A stretch of 64,000 nucleotides of DNA from Bacillus thuringiensis. Lineage in GTDB: Bacteria; Bacillota; Bacilli; Bacillales; Bacillaceae_G. The position numbers were made by a program, and so were the translations under genes. The notes beneath the pieces were generated by a model. That model was given only the letters and a program-made list of their open reading frames with translations. It was not told the DNA's origin and ran no database searches. Numbering within the stretch: position 1 is the stretch's first letter; each line of letters opens with the position of its first letter. Where the stretch lies: contig NZ_JACYOF010000004.1 of the NCBI RefSeq assembly GCF_014932895.1, positions 1-64,000 on the forward strand. The letters run 5' to 3'. Below, one piece after another: positions 17,550 to 25,643 of this stretch.

Positions 17550-18134
17550 TTAGTGTATGACCATTGAAATAGCACTGAAAACTAATAAAACAGCCATAAT
17601 AATGTTAAATAATTGATTATGTGTTAATAAAAGCTTTTGAAACATTGAACCAAATAAGCACCAACTAAATGTACTCATTAAACCGACTACACCTAAAAAT
17701 AATGAAAAAAGTAGAAAACTTGAATATGAATTGTAGTAAGGGAGAATAAAAGCCGAGACTACAGTCAATCCGAATAATATTCCTTTTGGATTAACAAATT
17801 GAAGAAAAATCCCAACTGTAAATAAGTTTTTATTATATTTTTTATTGGAATCTGTACTGCCTTTACTAGTGAGTATTTTAAAAGCTAAATATAGCATATA
17901 TGCTACACCTAAAATTTTTAAAGGAAATTCGATTATAGGTAGGATATTAATTAATGCAATATTAAAGAAACTACATAAGGAAGTGAGAATGAAAAAACCG
18001 AAAGCTACTCCAAAGCAAAATTGCAAACTCCTCTTTAATCCATATTGATTGGCGTATGTCATAGCTAAAAAATTGTTAGGGCCGGGTGTGAAGCTACTTA
18101 TAAAAACAAATAATAAAAAAGAAAATATAGGCAT
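17550..18134 (-). CDS. LysE/RhtB family amino-acid exporter
   Basis: A 194-residue membrane protein with about six hydrophobic segments. It has the LysE-family opening FTPGPNNFLAMTYAN (residues about 15-29), the glycine-rich second helix LQFCFGVAFGFF and the FVNPKGILFGL motif. Such proteins export basic amino acids, cysteine, O-acetylserine or homoserine derivatives. It is divergent from an XRE-cupin regulator with an inverted repeat between, a common arrangement in which the regulator controls the exporter. Confidence 0.85.
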   Translation of the reverse strand: MPIFSFLLFVFISSFTPGPNNFLAMTYANQYGLKRSLQFCFGVAFGFFILTSLCSFFNIALINILPIIEFPLKILGVAYMLYLAFKILTSKGSTDSNKKYNKNLFTVGIFLQFVNPKGILFGLTVVSAFILPYYNSYSSFLLFSLFLGVVGLMSTFSWCLFGSMFQKLLLTHNQLFNIIMAVLLVFSAISMVIH

Positions 18135-18180
18135 TTCAAAACCCCCTAATAATTATCGTGTGTTATAATGATCGAAAAGA

Positions 18181-18227
18181 ACAATATAACGTGCGCTTTT
18201 TATTATACATAACGGTCGTTATATTGT
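18181..18227. promoter_or_regulatory. Operator-like inverted repeats between the exporter and XRE-cupin genes
   Basis: Perfect 11-bp arms ACAATATAACG (18181-18191) and CGTTATATTGT (18217-18227). A nested palindrome ATAACG-GT-CGTTAT (18210-18223) gives three ATAACG half-sites. Confidence 0.6.
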
Positions 18228-18249
18228 ATATAGTGTGGGAGTGTTTTTT

Positions 18250-18807
18250 ATGGAAGAAATTCAACTTATTCTGGCGAAGAATTTAAAAACAATTCGAGAG
18301 AAAGAAAAATTAAGTTTAGAAAAGGTTTCTCAATTAACAGGTGTGAGTAAAACGATGATTGGACAAATTGAAAGAGGAGCATCAAGCCCGACACTAACAA
18401 TAATATGGAAAATTGCTAATGGTTTGAAAGTGTCTTTTACTTCTTTAATCAACAATCCACAGCCTGATACGAAAGTGGTTTTACGAAATGATGTTCAAGT
18501 ATTGTCTGAAGACAATGGGAGATATAAAGTGTATCCCTCTTTTCCTTTCCAAGATGATAGGAACTTTGAAATCTATACGGTTGAAATTGAACCAGAGGGA
18601 AAATTAAGTTCGGAAGCGCATAAAGAAAGAACGGAAGAATATATAACGGTATTTGAAGGGGAACTGACAATTGAAGTAAATGATTGTCAATATAAATTAA
18701 AAAGTGGAGATTCAATTCGTTTTAAAGCGGATAGATCCCACTCTTATAAAAATTCAGGAAGTACACGAACTCGGTTAAGTATGACAATTTATTATCCAGC
18801 TACATAA
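18250..18807 (+). CDS. XRE-family regulator with C-terminal cupin domain
   Basis: A 185-residue two-domain regulator. The N-terminal HTH (residues about 8-62) contains LEKVSQLTGVSKTMIGQIER, and the C-terminal cupin (about 105-183) has the RTEEYITVFEGELTIEV and LKSGDSIRF strands. Cupin-XRE proteins sense small amines, amino acids or osmolytes and often regulate an adjacent exporter. It starts at ATG 18250 behind GGGAG. It faces the LysE-type exporter across repeated ATAACG sites. Confidence 0.9.
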   Translation: MEEIQLILAKNLKTIREKEKLSLEKVSQLTGVSKTMIGQIERGASSPTLTIIWKIANGLKVSFTSLINNPQPDTKVVLRNDVQVLSEDNGRYKVYPSFPFQDDRNFEIYTVEIEPEGKLSSEAHKERTEEYITVFEGELTIEVNDCQYKLKSGDSIRFKADRSHSYKNSGSTRTRLSMTIYYPAT

Positions 18808-18846
18808 GCTTGCATTTACATTAAAAATACAAGGAAATACGTAATG

Positions 18847-18882
18847 GTAAAAACTATCTATATGAGATGGTTTTTATTTTTT
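18847..18882 (+). terminator. Terminator after the XRE-cupin gene
   Basis: Hairpin TAAAAACTATCT / AGATGGTTTTTA with a T-rich tail. A second small hairpin GACACTC/GAGTGTC follows at 18901-18918. Confidence 0.65.
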
Positions 18883-19219
18883 TGTAAATTACAAAAAAAG
18901 ACACTCATTTGAGTGTCAACATAGTATTGCTCTCGCGTATAGGATTGGAGAATGTTTCTCAAATACATATTGAGATGGTTCGTAAAGGAGAAACTGTCTT
19001 CATATTTAATGTAACATCGGTAGGAGGGCGTGTAAATTGATAATATATATACGGAAAATTTAGTATAGATAGTTTCTACTATGAATATAGTACAATTTGT
19101 TTTTTTATTTCTTAATCACTGTCGTGAAATTATTAGAACGTTCTTATCTTTATGGCTGACGTGATATGTACCACTTTAGTATTTAAGAATGTTTATTATA
19201 AAAAAGAATGAATCATTTT
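18883..19219. other. Intergenic region with an unassigned coding-like stretch
   Basis: A plus-strand open stretch ending at about 19038 reads ENVSQIHIEMVRKGETVFIF then NVTSVGGRVN. It has no start or RBS and I cannot name it. Confidence 0.3.
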
Positions 19220-19393
19220 TTAAACGATTCGTATAATTGTTAGAGAGGCGCCTGTTGAAGTATCTCCAATTAAATGAACGGTGGATAATATGCCGAATAT
19301 TTGACGCGAAATTGTGTTGCCAGCATTTAAATTAGTTATTAAATTATTATTATAATTTGAAGTTGATATTGCGGAGAAAAAAGAGAATAGTTA
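19220..19393 (-). pseudogene. Exosporium-type jelly-roll C-terminus remnant (ExsF/BclA-like)
   Basis: The minus strand reads NLITNLNAGNTISRQIFGIL then STVHLIGDTSTGASLTIIRI and a stop at 19220-19222. This resembles the last beta-strands of the TNF-like exosporium proteins ExsF/BxpB and the BclA C-terminal domain, where a LNPGD-type turn is followed by an ALTV-x-x-I end. Stops lie upstream in this frame and there is no start codon, so only the tail survives. Together with the short collagen-like gene at 16.6 kb it suggests decay of spore-surface genes. Confidence 0.5.
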
Positions 19394-19671
19394 TAAAGTT
19401 ATTCCTTAATGATAGAGTCATAATTATGTAAATTAATTAAAAAACATGTGGAATGAGGTATTAAATTGAAACGGAATGACAAGTTATCAATGAATAAATG
19501 AAAAAAGTGGTGTTGTTACTTGTAGAATATATGTTAAGGGATAATTTGAATTTGTATATTGAAATTTAAATGCTTTGGAATTTATTAGATAAACGTGGAA
19601 AATTAAAATTTATCATTTACACTTTATAGTTCATGGAATAAGTTATACCGTTTAAAAAATTCCCCATCAGC
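19394..19671. other. Intergenic, nothing recognised
   Basis: AT-rich; no supported gene or structure. Confidence 0.5.
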
Positions 19672-19706
19672 AAAAAAGATGAATTCTATTAAAAATAGAA
19701 TTCATC
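19672..19706 (-). terminator. Terminator (minus strand) downstream of the Ser-rich small gene
   Basis: Arms GATGAATTCTATT / AATAGAATTCATC; on the minus strand a T6 run follows. Confidence 0.7.
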
Positions 19707-19784
19707 CCTTACATATACTATATAGTAGGATAGTATATTATTTATCGTGCGCAGTGAAAGATCATTGTTCAAATTAGTAATAAA

Positions 19785-19952
19785 CTATTTATTTTTATTA
19801 CAGTTGCATCCTTTTTTCTTTACATAGCCTTGTTGAGTTAAATCTCTTTGCGATTGGGAATCGGAAGATTGAGAATTCGAAGATTGAGAGGATGCTGATG
19901 AACTACTATTTTTATTATGAGAGTAGTTTTTTCGATAGTTATAATTACTCAT
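19785..19952 (-). CDS. Small Ser/Gln/Asn-rich, Cys-ending protein
   Basis: 55 residues with an N-terminal SNYNYRKNYSHNKN, a low-complexity middle made almost only of Ser, Gln, Asn and Asp, and the end GYVKKKGCNCNKNK. ATG 19952 is preceded by a near-perfect GGAGGTGAT, which decides the start. The composition is like that of small spore-coat or exosporium proteins, and the neighbourhood holds exosporium-type remnants, so a spore-surface role is plausible but inferred. I do not recognise a named family. Confidence 0.7.
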   Translation of the reverse strand: MSNYNYRKNYSHNKNSSSSASSQSSNSQSSDSQSQRDLTQQGYVKKKGCNCNKNK

Positions 19953-20039
19953 AGTACTATCACCTCCAATTAAATATATAAATAGTATATGTATGTACAC
20001 TATTAATTGTTACGATAAAGAATAGGAAGAGAAGATACA

Positions 20040-20073
20040 ATAAAAAATCTCCTAGTTATTTTCCGAGGAGATA
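20040..20073 (-). terminator. Terminator of the cupin pseudogene
   Basis: Arms AATCTCCT / AGGAGAT; on the minus strand it is followed by TTTTTTATT. Confidence 0.7.
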
Positions 20074-20101
20074 AATGATGGTTCTTTTAAAATGTTATAA
20101 A

Positions 20102-20734
20102 TTAATATCCCCAGTAAAGAGGGAAATAATATGAATCTTGGTAATATAGTTTTTGTTGTTGAGTAGATGGCTGAGATAGTGGATTTATCATTCCTCGGTT
20201 TTGATTACAGTTTGCTGGGGGACCAATTACTGTAGTGGATTGAATTGGGGATATCGTTTGTTTCCATTGTTGTTCATTGAGACAATAAGTATGAGCCATC
20301 ATATTGGCTGGTGTTAATCTTAAAATATCAGACCCCAAAATCACTTCTGGTGTAGGGGCATCGAAAATGGCTAATAAATGAGTATGATCAGTTGTAGCAA
20401 TTTCGTAGTGCTACCATTCCTGCGGTATATTAGCAACTTGCCCTGGATTTATCGGTAAGTTTAATATTTGATTTGTTAATGGATTAAGCAAAGAAACAAT
20501 AGCAGATCTTGAAATACAGTAAACAAGTTCAGCTGCATTTTGATGAATATGTGGTTCTACAACATTTCCTGTATTTAAATATATATCTAATAAAGAAGTG
20601 TTTTCTAAAGTATTTAATTGTTTAATGCCAAGTACATTTATATAATTTTGGGCATCTTTCTTAAAAAAATTACTCTTACTTACATCGTGAGTGAAATTGG
20701 TTGTGGGGGAGGTGTAGTCAATATTAGAAGTCAA
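20102..20734 (-). pseudogene. Cupin-domain protein interrupted by one in-frame amber codon
   Basis: One continuous reading frame of 210 codons is broken only by TAG at 20411-20413, between IPQEW and HYEIATTDHTHLLAIFD. Both sides are clearly one cupin: EPHIHQNAAELVYCISR is the metal-binding strand pair before the stop, and THLLAIFDAPTPEVI is the second half after it. TGG to TAG in a W-W pair would explain it. Start TTG 20734 with a GGCGGG RBS. The C-terminal tail is Gln/Tyr-rich. It is a recent-looking nonsense pseudogene unless suppressed; the upper half alone would lack the last cupin strands. Confidence 0.8.
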
Positions 20735-20873
20735 TTGTATTACCCGCCTTACTTAAGCTTTAATGCAATCTGAAATTAGGGTATGAGTCTAGTTATTGAA
20801 ATGTGAAAGGATTGATGGTGTTAGTTTTTTAAATAATATAATGGTTAAAAGAAATAATGTATATGTAACTGAA

Positions 20874-20900
20874 TGTCACATCCTTCCTTATTCGTTCGTC
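20874..20900 (+). promoter_or_regulatory. ECF41-type sigma promoter
   Basis: TGTCACA, a spacer of exactly 16 bases, then CGTC, the consensus described for ECF41 sigma factors. It lies 33 bases before the oxidoreductase-sigma operon start codon. Confidence 0.8.
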
Positions 20901-20932
20901 TTGTATGTAGAACGATAAGGAGGGATTATATT

Positions 20933-22243
20933 ATGAATAAATTTGACGTAGCAATTGTTGGCGGTGGGCTTGCTGGATTAACAGCATCTATATATTTAGC
21001 GAAAGCCGGAAGAAAAGTTATTATATTAGAAAAGTCCATTCGCTTTGGTGGTCGAGGGATGACTATAAATAAAAATGGGATTTGCATGAATCTTGGTGCA
21101 CACGCTTTATACAGAGGAGGAGAAGCGTTTTTAACTTTTAATGAGCTCGGTATGAATCTTCCGGGTGGAATGCCATCTACAAAAGCGCAAGGGATATGGA
21201 AAGGGGATGTATTTACCATTCCAACAGATTTCCGCTCTATTTTATCAACAGCGTTACTTTCATGGTCTGCAAAAGTACAATTCTCTCGTCTGATGATTCA
21301 TTTAGGGAATTTAGATGTAGGGGAAGTTCCAAAAATGAGCCTAACTACATGGGCAGAAAAAGAAATAAAGGATCCAATGGTTCGAAATATATTTTATGCG
21401 CTATGCCGAACGACAACATATACGTATGCTCCTACAATACAATTAGCATCATCAGTACTAAAGCAAATACAGCTTTCTATGAAAGAAGGAGTATTTTATG
21501 TAGATGGTGGTTGGGAGACGATAATAACAAAATTAAGCGATATAGCGAATGAAGTTGGTGTGCAATTTCTGGCTAATAAGTATGTTTTGGAAATAGAGCA
21601 TAGCGAAGATAAACAAAGAATACATTGTTTTGACGATGAGATATTTGAAGTGGGTACAGTTATCGTGACGACTCCACCGAAAGAAGCTTGTAAAATAATA
21701 AAAGGTGCAGAAGGAACAAGTTTGCAAAAATGGAGTAAGCAATCAATACCAGTGACCGTGGCAGCGTTAGATATTGGTTTGAAGCGATTACCAAATCCGT
21801 TGCATCAATTTGCATTAGGGTTAGATCAACCTATATTTTTTACGAACCAATCAAGAGCAGCTAAATTAAGTGAAGATAGATCAATTGTAGTGAGTTTAAT
21901 TAAGTATCATAATCCTATAGTAGAGATAAATCATTTTCATGATGATAAAGAACAGTTAGAAAAAACGATGGAGTTGTTACATCAAAATTGGAAAAGAGAA
22001 GTTGTTGTAAAGCAATATTTACCGAAAATAACGGTAGTACATGATTTTCCTCATATTGACCGAGTTGAAACCCCGGGTCCTAATATTCCTGAAATGCCAG
22101 GCGTTTACGTTGCAGGAGATTGGACTGGACATGATGAATTATTAGCGGATGCTGCGGTAGCAAGTGGAAAACGTGCAGCGTTACACATTTTAAAGCAATT
22201 AGAAAGTGAGGCTGTTCATCATGGAAACGGAGCAATTATATGA
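20933..22243 (+). CDS. FAD-dependent oxidoreductase, phytoene-desaturase-like
   Basis: A 436-residue flavoprotein. VAIVGGGLAGLTASIYLAKA (residues about 6-25) binds the FAD ADP moiety, RFGGRGMTI is the GG motif, and the C-terminus has VYVAGDWTGHDELLADAAVA, the second FAD contact. The overall form is that of carotenoid-desaturase or amine-oxidase-like enzymes; no carotenoid genes are nearby and the substrate is unknown. I chose ATG 20933 behind AAGGAGGG. Its end overlaps the sigma-factor gene by 23 bases, so the two are co-transcribed and it is the natural target of that sigma factor. Confidence 0.85.
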   Translation: MNKFDVAIVGGGLAGLTASIYLAKAGRKVIILEKSIRFGGRGMTINKNGICMNLGAHALYRGGEAFLTFNELGMNLPGGMPSTKAQGIWKGDVFTIPTDFRSILSTALLSWSAKVQFSRLMIHLGNLDVGEVPKMSLTTWAEKEIKDPMVRNIFYALCRTTTYTYAPTIQLASSVLKQIQLSMKEGVFYVDGGWETIITKLSDIANEVGVQFLANKYVLEIEHSEDKQRIHCFDDEIFEVGTVIVTTPPKEACKIIKGAEGTSLQKWSKQSIPVTVAALDIGLKRLPNPLHQFALGLDQPIFFTNQSRAAKLSEDRSIVVSLIKYHNPIVEINHFHDDKEQLEKTMELLHQNWKREVVVKQYLPKITVVHDFPHIDRVETPGPNIPEMPGVYVAGDWTGHDELLADAAVASGKRAALHILKQLESEAVHHGNGAII

Positions 22244-23096
22244 AACTTATCAACCACTATTATTTTCATTAGCATACAGAATCCTTGGGAGTGTTATGGA
22301 TGCTGAGGATATAGTTCATGACGTATTTATCACGCTAAATAATATAGAGGACGATCAATCTATTGAAAATATGAAAGCATATTTATGTAAAATGGTGACA
22401 AATCGTTCAATTGATAAATTACGTTCGGCAGCGCATAAACGTAACGTATATGTAGGGATGTGGTTACCAGAGCCGCTTGTGGAAGATAGTGATAGTGATG
22501 AGCCATCAGAGTCATTTGTAATGAAAGAATCCCTTTCTACAGCATATTTATTACTTTTACAACAACTATCTGAGGTAGAAAGGATTGTTTTCATATTAAG
22601 AGAGGTTTTCAGTTATGACTACGAGGAAATAGCTTCAATTGTTGATAAAAGTAGCGTGAACTGCCGGAAAATCTTTCAACGCGCACGAAAAAGTATTTTG
22701 GATAAGCCGAAACAATCAAAATTAAGCACGAAGAAAATGGCTGCTTATGTTGAAAAGTTTGTATCATCATTACAGTGTGGGGATGCGCAAGGCATGTTAG
22801 AAGTATTAAAAACAGATGCGATATTCAAAGCAGATGGTGGCGGTAAAGTTACAACTGCAATTAATCCGATTTATTCTGCAGATAAAATTATACGTTTGTT
22901 CTTTGGAATTGCAAAACGAGTGTCAGAAGAGTATACTATTGAGTTCAAAATGGTAAATGGTGCACCAGGAGTTATTGTTACAATAAATAATAAAGTGACT
23001 TATGTGCTTTCATTTGCATTTGAGGATGAGAAAATTTCAAACATTTATATGATGGTTAATCCCGAAAAACTTATGCATTTAAATGTTAAAATATAA
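22221..23096 (+). CDS. ECF41-group sigma factor with SnoaL-like C-terminal domain (SigJ-like)
   Basis: A 291-residue sigma factor. The sigma-2 region is at residues 1-75 (AYRILGSVMDAEDIVHDVF), sigma-4 at about 110-160 (EVFSYDYEEIASIVDKSSVNCRK) and a SnoaL-like domain at about 175-291. All three ECF41 hallmarks are visible: WLPEPL in the linker, DGGGK in the SnoaL domain and NPEKL near the C-terminus. In this group the fused domain replaces a separate anti-sigma factor. I chose ATG 22221 (METEQLYETY) with GTGAGG upstream, inside the previous gene. It should recognise the promoter at 20874 and thus autoregulate. Confidence 0.9.
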   Translation: METEQLYETYQPLLFSLAYRILGSVMDAEDIVHDVFITLNNIEDDQSIENMKAYLCKMVTNRSIDKLRSAAHKRNVYVGMWLPEPLVEDSDSDEPSESFVMKESLSTAYLLLLQQLSEVERIVFILREVFSYDYEEIASIVDKSSVNCRKIFQRARKSILDKPKQSKLSTKKMAAYVEKFVSSLQCGDAQGMLEVLKTDAIFKADGGGKVTTAINPIYSADKIIRLFFGIAKRVSEEYTIEFKMVNGAPGVIVTINNKVTYVLSFAFEDEKISNIYMMVNPEKLMHLNVKI

Positions 23097-23097
23097 A

Positions 23098-23134
23098 ATA
23101 AAGACGCATTTCTATTGAAATGCGTCTTTATTTT
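23098..23134. terminator. Bidirectional terminator
   Basis: Arms AAAGACGCATTTC / GAAATGCGTCTTT with A and T flanks between the convergent sigma gene and the 52-residue gene. Confidence 0.85.
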
Positions 23135-23135
23135 A

Positions 23136-23294
23136 TTACTTTTCTAACATTTCAAGAGGTACATCTTTTTCTCCAGCTACCTCAAATTTAATTTCCCCGT
23201 CTTCTTCATAAATACGTGTAATAATCGGTATAGTAATCATTAATTTTTTATGCTGCTTTCGCTTTCTAGCAGCATCTAAGCTAATCACGTTCAT
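23136..23294 (-). CDS. 52-residue conserved-looking hypothetical protein
   Basis: The minus strand encodes MNVISLDAARKRKQHKK at the start, a hydrophobic LMITIPIITRIY strand and an acidic half ending VPLEMLEK. ATG 23294 has AAAGGATG upstream and a terminator follows the stop, so it looks like a complete small gene. The basic helix plus beta segment gives no family name. Confidence 0.6.
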   Translation of the reverse strand: MNVISLDAARKRKQHKKLMITIPIITRIYEEDGEIKFEVAGEKDVPLEMLEK

Positions 23295-23607
23295 TGTAAG
23301 CATCCTTTCTTCTAAAAATATATAAACAAAAGAAAATGCGTCCGAAAAGGGCGCTTAATTGAATTTGAAATACCGATTCATTTAAATGGGGTTTATATTA
23401 TTTTATAACTGCAATTTTTATGAAAAATGATATGAATGGAATAATTGCACGTAGAAATTAACTTTACCAAAAAACGAAACAATATGCTATAAAAAAATTC
23501 GAATCTTTGTCATAAAATGAGAAAAAGGTTTTTATTTCGCATATAATAAACAGTAGACGGGCAACACGAGCTTATTCATCATATTGCTTAGAAAGGTGAT
23601 GAAAAGA
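23295..23607. other. Intergenic, nothing recognised
   Basis: Divergent spacer between the small gene and the methyltransferase gene; AT-rich, no structure noted beyond the RBS AGAAAGGTG at 23590-23598. Confidence 0.5.
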
Positions 23608-24192
23608 ATGGATACTTTAGATTCATTATTATTTCAACTTGAACAGTATGGAGAAGAGCATGATCGAAATAAAAAAACACGGGAAGAAAAATTACGGAAT
23701 ATTTCTCGTGAGATGGGGCAATTTTTATCAATTTTAGTAAAAGGGTGTAATGCAAAAAAAATTTTAGAAATTGGAACTTCTAATGGTTATTCTACATTGT
23801 GGTTAGCTAACGCGGTAGAAGAAACAAATGGAAACATAACAACTGTAGAACTTTCTTCAGAACGAGTTGGAGAGGCACTTGTTAATTTTGAAAAGGCAAA
23901 CCTTTTACAAAGAATCGATGTTCATAATCAAGAAGCAGGGGCATTTTTAGATTCGCAACTAGATCATTCATTTGATTTTATTTTCCTAGATTCAGAGCGT
24001 ACGCAATACATGTGGTGGTTGGAGCATATAAAACGTATGTTACAACCAAAAGGTCTTCTTGTTGTTGATAATGCAACCTCTCATGCGAGTGAATTAGCTG
24101 AATTTATAAAACTGATTGAAGAAGATGATACGTTTGAAACTGTGTTATTAGCGTTTCAAAAGGGAGCGTTTGTAGCACGGAAGAATAAATAG
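23608..24192 (+). CDS. Class I SAM-dependent O-methyltransferase family protein
   Basis: A 194-residue protein with the SAM-binding motif ILEIGTSNGYSTLWLA (about residues 55-70), the acidic motif II TTVELSSERVGEA, DFIFLDSER as the metal or acceptor-side strand and LLVVDNATSH later on. This is the O-methyltransferase (catechol/caffeoyl-CoA) type. The acceptor is unknown. The best start is ATG 23608 with AAAGGTG 11 bases away; ATG 23599 is possible. It stands alone. Confidence 0.8.
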   Translation: MDTLDSLLFQLEQYGEEHDRNKKTREEKLRNISREMGQFLSILVKGCNAKKILEIGTSNGYSTLWLANAVEETNGNITTVELSSERVGEALVNFEKANLLQRIDVHNQEAGAFLDSQLDHSFDFIFLDSERTQYMWWLEHIKRMLQPKGLLVVDNATSHASELAEFIKLIEEDDTFETVLLAFQKGAFVARKNK

Positions 24193-24506
24193 AAATGAAT
24201 GTAATATAATTATCCCATTGAAAGAGGGCAGATGTCAAAACATTGAGTACAGCATGATAGTAAGAGCGTAAATGATATAGGGAATTTATGAAGAATCCGC
24301 CTTCAGCATGTTGGTCTCTAGGTCTTAAGTCTGAGGAAAATAATGCTGATAACAGGTATACTTATACTAAGAAACAGGGAATGACTGCATAAGCAGGTAT
24401 TTCTTGAAAAATCGATTTCAAATAGGCTAATTGTACATGAAATACGATATATTTGATGAAATATAGTGCACATAAATTCGCACATATAAATAAAGGAGCG
24501 ATTTTG
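24193..24506. other. Intergenic, no gene recognised
   Basis: About 310 bases of more mixed composition than the neighbouring spacers; I see no gene, riboswitch consensus or terminator. The 3' end holds AAAGGAGCG for the TelA-family gene. Confidence 0.5.
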
Positions 24507-25619
24507 TTGACTGAACTCGAGAAAAAAGAACCCGTATCAATTGTGAAAGATAATAATGTAGAAGTAGTAGTTGATACAGTTATAAAAGATGAAGAACTTG
24601 ATGAACTGAATAAAGAAGCTGACCTTTATGTACAAAAGTTAAATAGCGAGCAAAATACAGATTTATCAAAAGTATTGTCGCAGCTTGGAGACTTAGGAGA
24701 TAAAGAACAACAAGCGGCGGGACAAACGTTATCAGCTTTAAAGCGCCCTGTAACAGCGATGATGAATGGGAAAAATGAAGAAATTCCAAATACATTGCTA
24801 GAATTACGAAAAGTGGTATCAGAGCTTGATCCGAATTCATTAAAAGCAAGTGGTATGAAGAAAATAATGTTTAAAGTATTCAAGAAGAATCCTCTTGAAA
24901 CATACGTGCATAAATATCAATCTATAGATAAGCAAATTGAGGAAATTATACGATCACTTCTAATTGGCCGTGATAACTTACAAGAAGATACAGTTGGTCT
25001 TGAAATGTTAAAAGAGCAATCGCACGATAAAATTCACGCTCTTGATAAACAAGTATACTTAGGGAAAAAACTTGCTGGCATGCTTGAAGCTGAGAAGCAA
25101 AACCCAGATCGCCAAAGGGATATTCCGTTAATTAACGATGCATTAGAAAAGATACTAGTACGTACACGTAATATGCAGCAAGCAAAAAGTGTATTATTAC
25201 AATCTATCGCATCTGTAGACATCATTAAGAAAAATAACGAAAAATTAACAGAGGCAATTCGTAATGCAATTACGATGACGCAAAATGTTGTAACAGTTTC
25301 AGCTGCTATTCAGCTAGCATTAACGAATCAACGTAAAACAATTGATGCCGTTAATGCGACAAATGAAGCGATTGAATCAATGGTATTAAGTAACTCTCAA
25401 GCGTTAAAACAAAATACAGAAGAAACAACAAAATTACTTGAAAATCCTGCTATTAGCATGGATAAATTACGGGAATCATTCCAAAATGTATTCGCTGCTA
25501 TTGAAGCATCTGAGAAATCGTCAGAACGTATTATCGAGTCTAGTAAGAAATTTGTCATTGAACTAGACACATTTAATGATGAGATGAAACAGAAACTCAT
25601 TCAACGTCCAAGGAAATAA
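24507..25619 (+). CDS. TelA-family (toxic anion resistance) protein
   Basis: A 370-residue, almost wholly alpha-helical protein of the TelA/KlaA family, first linked to tellurite resistance and in Bacillus to the YceH-type stress proteins. Recognisable stretches are NPLETYVHKYQSIDKQIEEI, the helix LGKKLAGMLEAEKQNPDRQ and the C-terminal IEASEKSSERIIESSKKF. It starts at TTG 24507 behind AAAGGAG; TTG 24504 is equivalent. It is followed 24 bases later by a membrane protein gene with a strong RBS, so the two form an operon. The molecular function of the family is unsettled. Confidence 0.85.
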   Translation: MTELEKKEPVSIVKDNNVEVVVDTVIKDEELDELNKEADLYVQKLNSEQNTDLSKVLSQLGDLGDKEQQAAGQTLSALKRPVTAMMNGKNEEIPNTLLELRKVVSELDPNSLKASGMKKIMFKVFKKNPLETYVHKYQSIDKQIEEIIRSLLIGRDNLQEDTVGLEMLKEQSHDKIHALDKQVYLGKKLAGMLEAEKQNPDRQRDIPLINDALEKILVRTRNMQQAKSVLLQSIASVDIIKKNNEKLTEAIRNAITMTQNVVTVSAAIQLALTNQRKTIDAVNATNEAIESMVLSNSQALKQNTEETTKLLENPAISMDKLRESFQNVFAAIEASEKSSERIIESSKKFVIELDTFNDEMKQKLIQRPRK

Positions 25620-25643
25620 CAGATTATTAGAGGAGGTGAAAAA

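Noticed and set aside
24193-24506. Possible riboswitch or small RNA upstream of the TelA-family gene
   Set aside because: No known aptamer consensus and no terminator or anti-terminator pair seen; left as an unassigned spacer.
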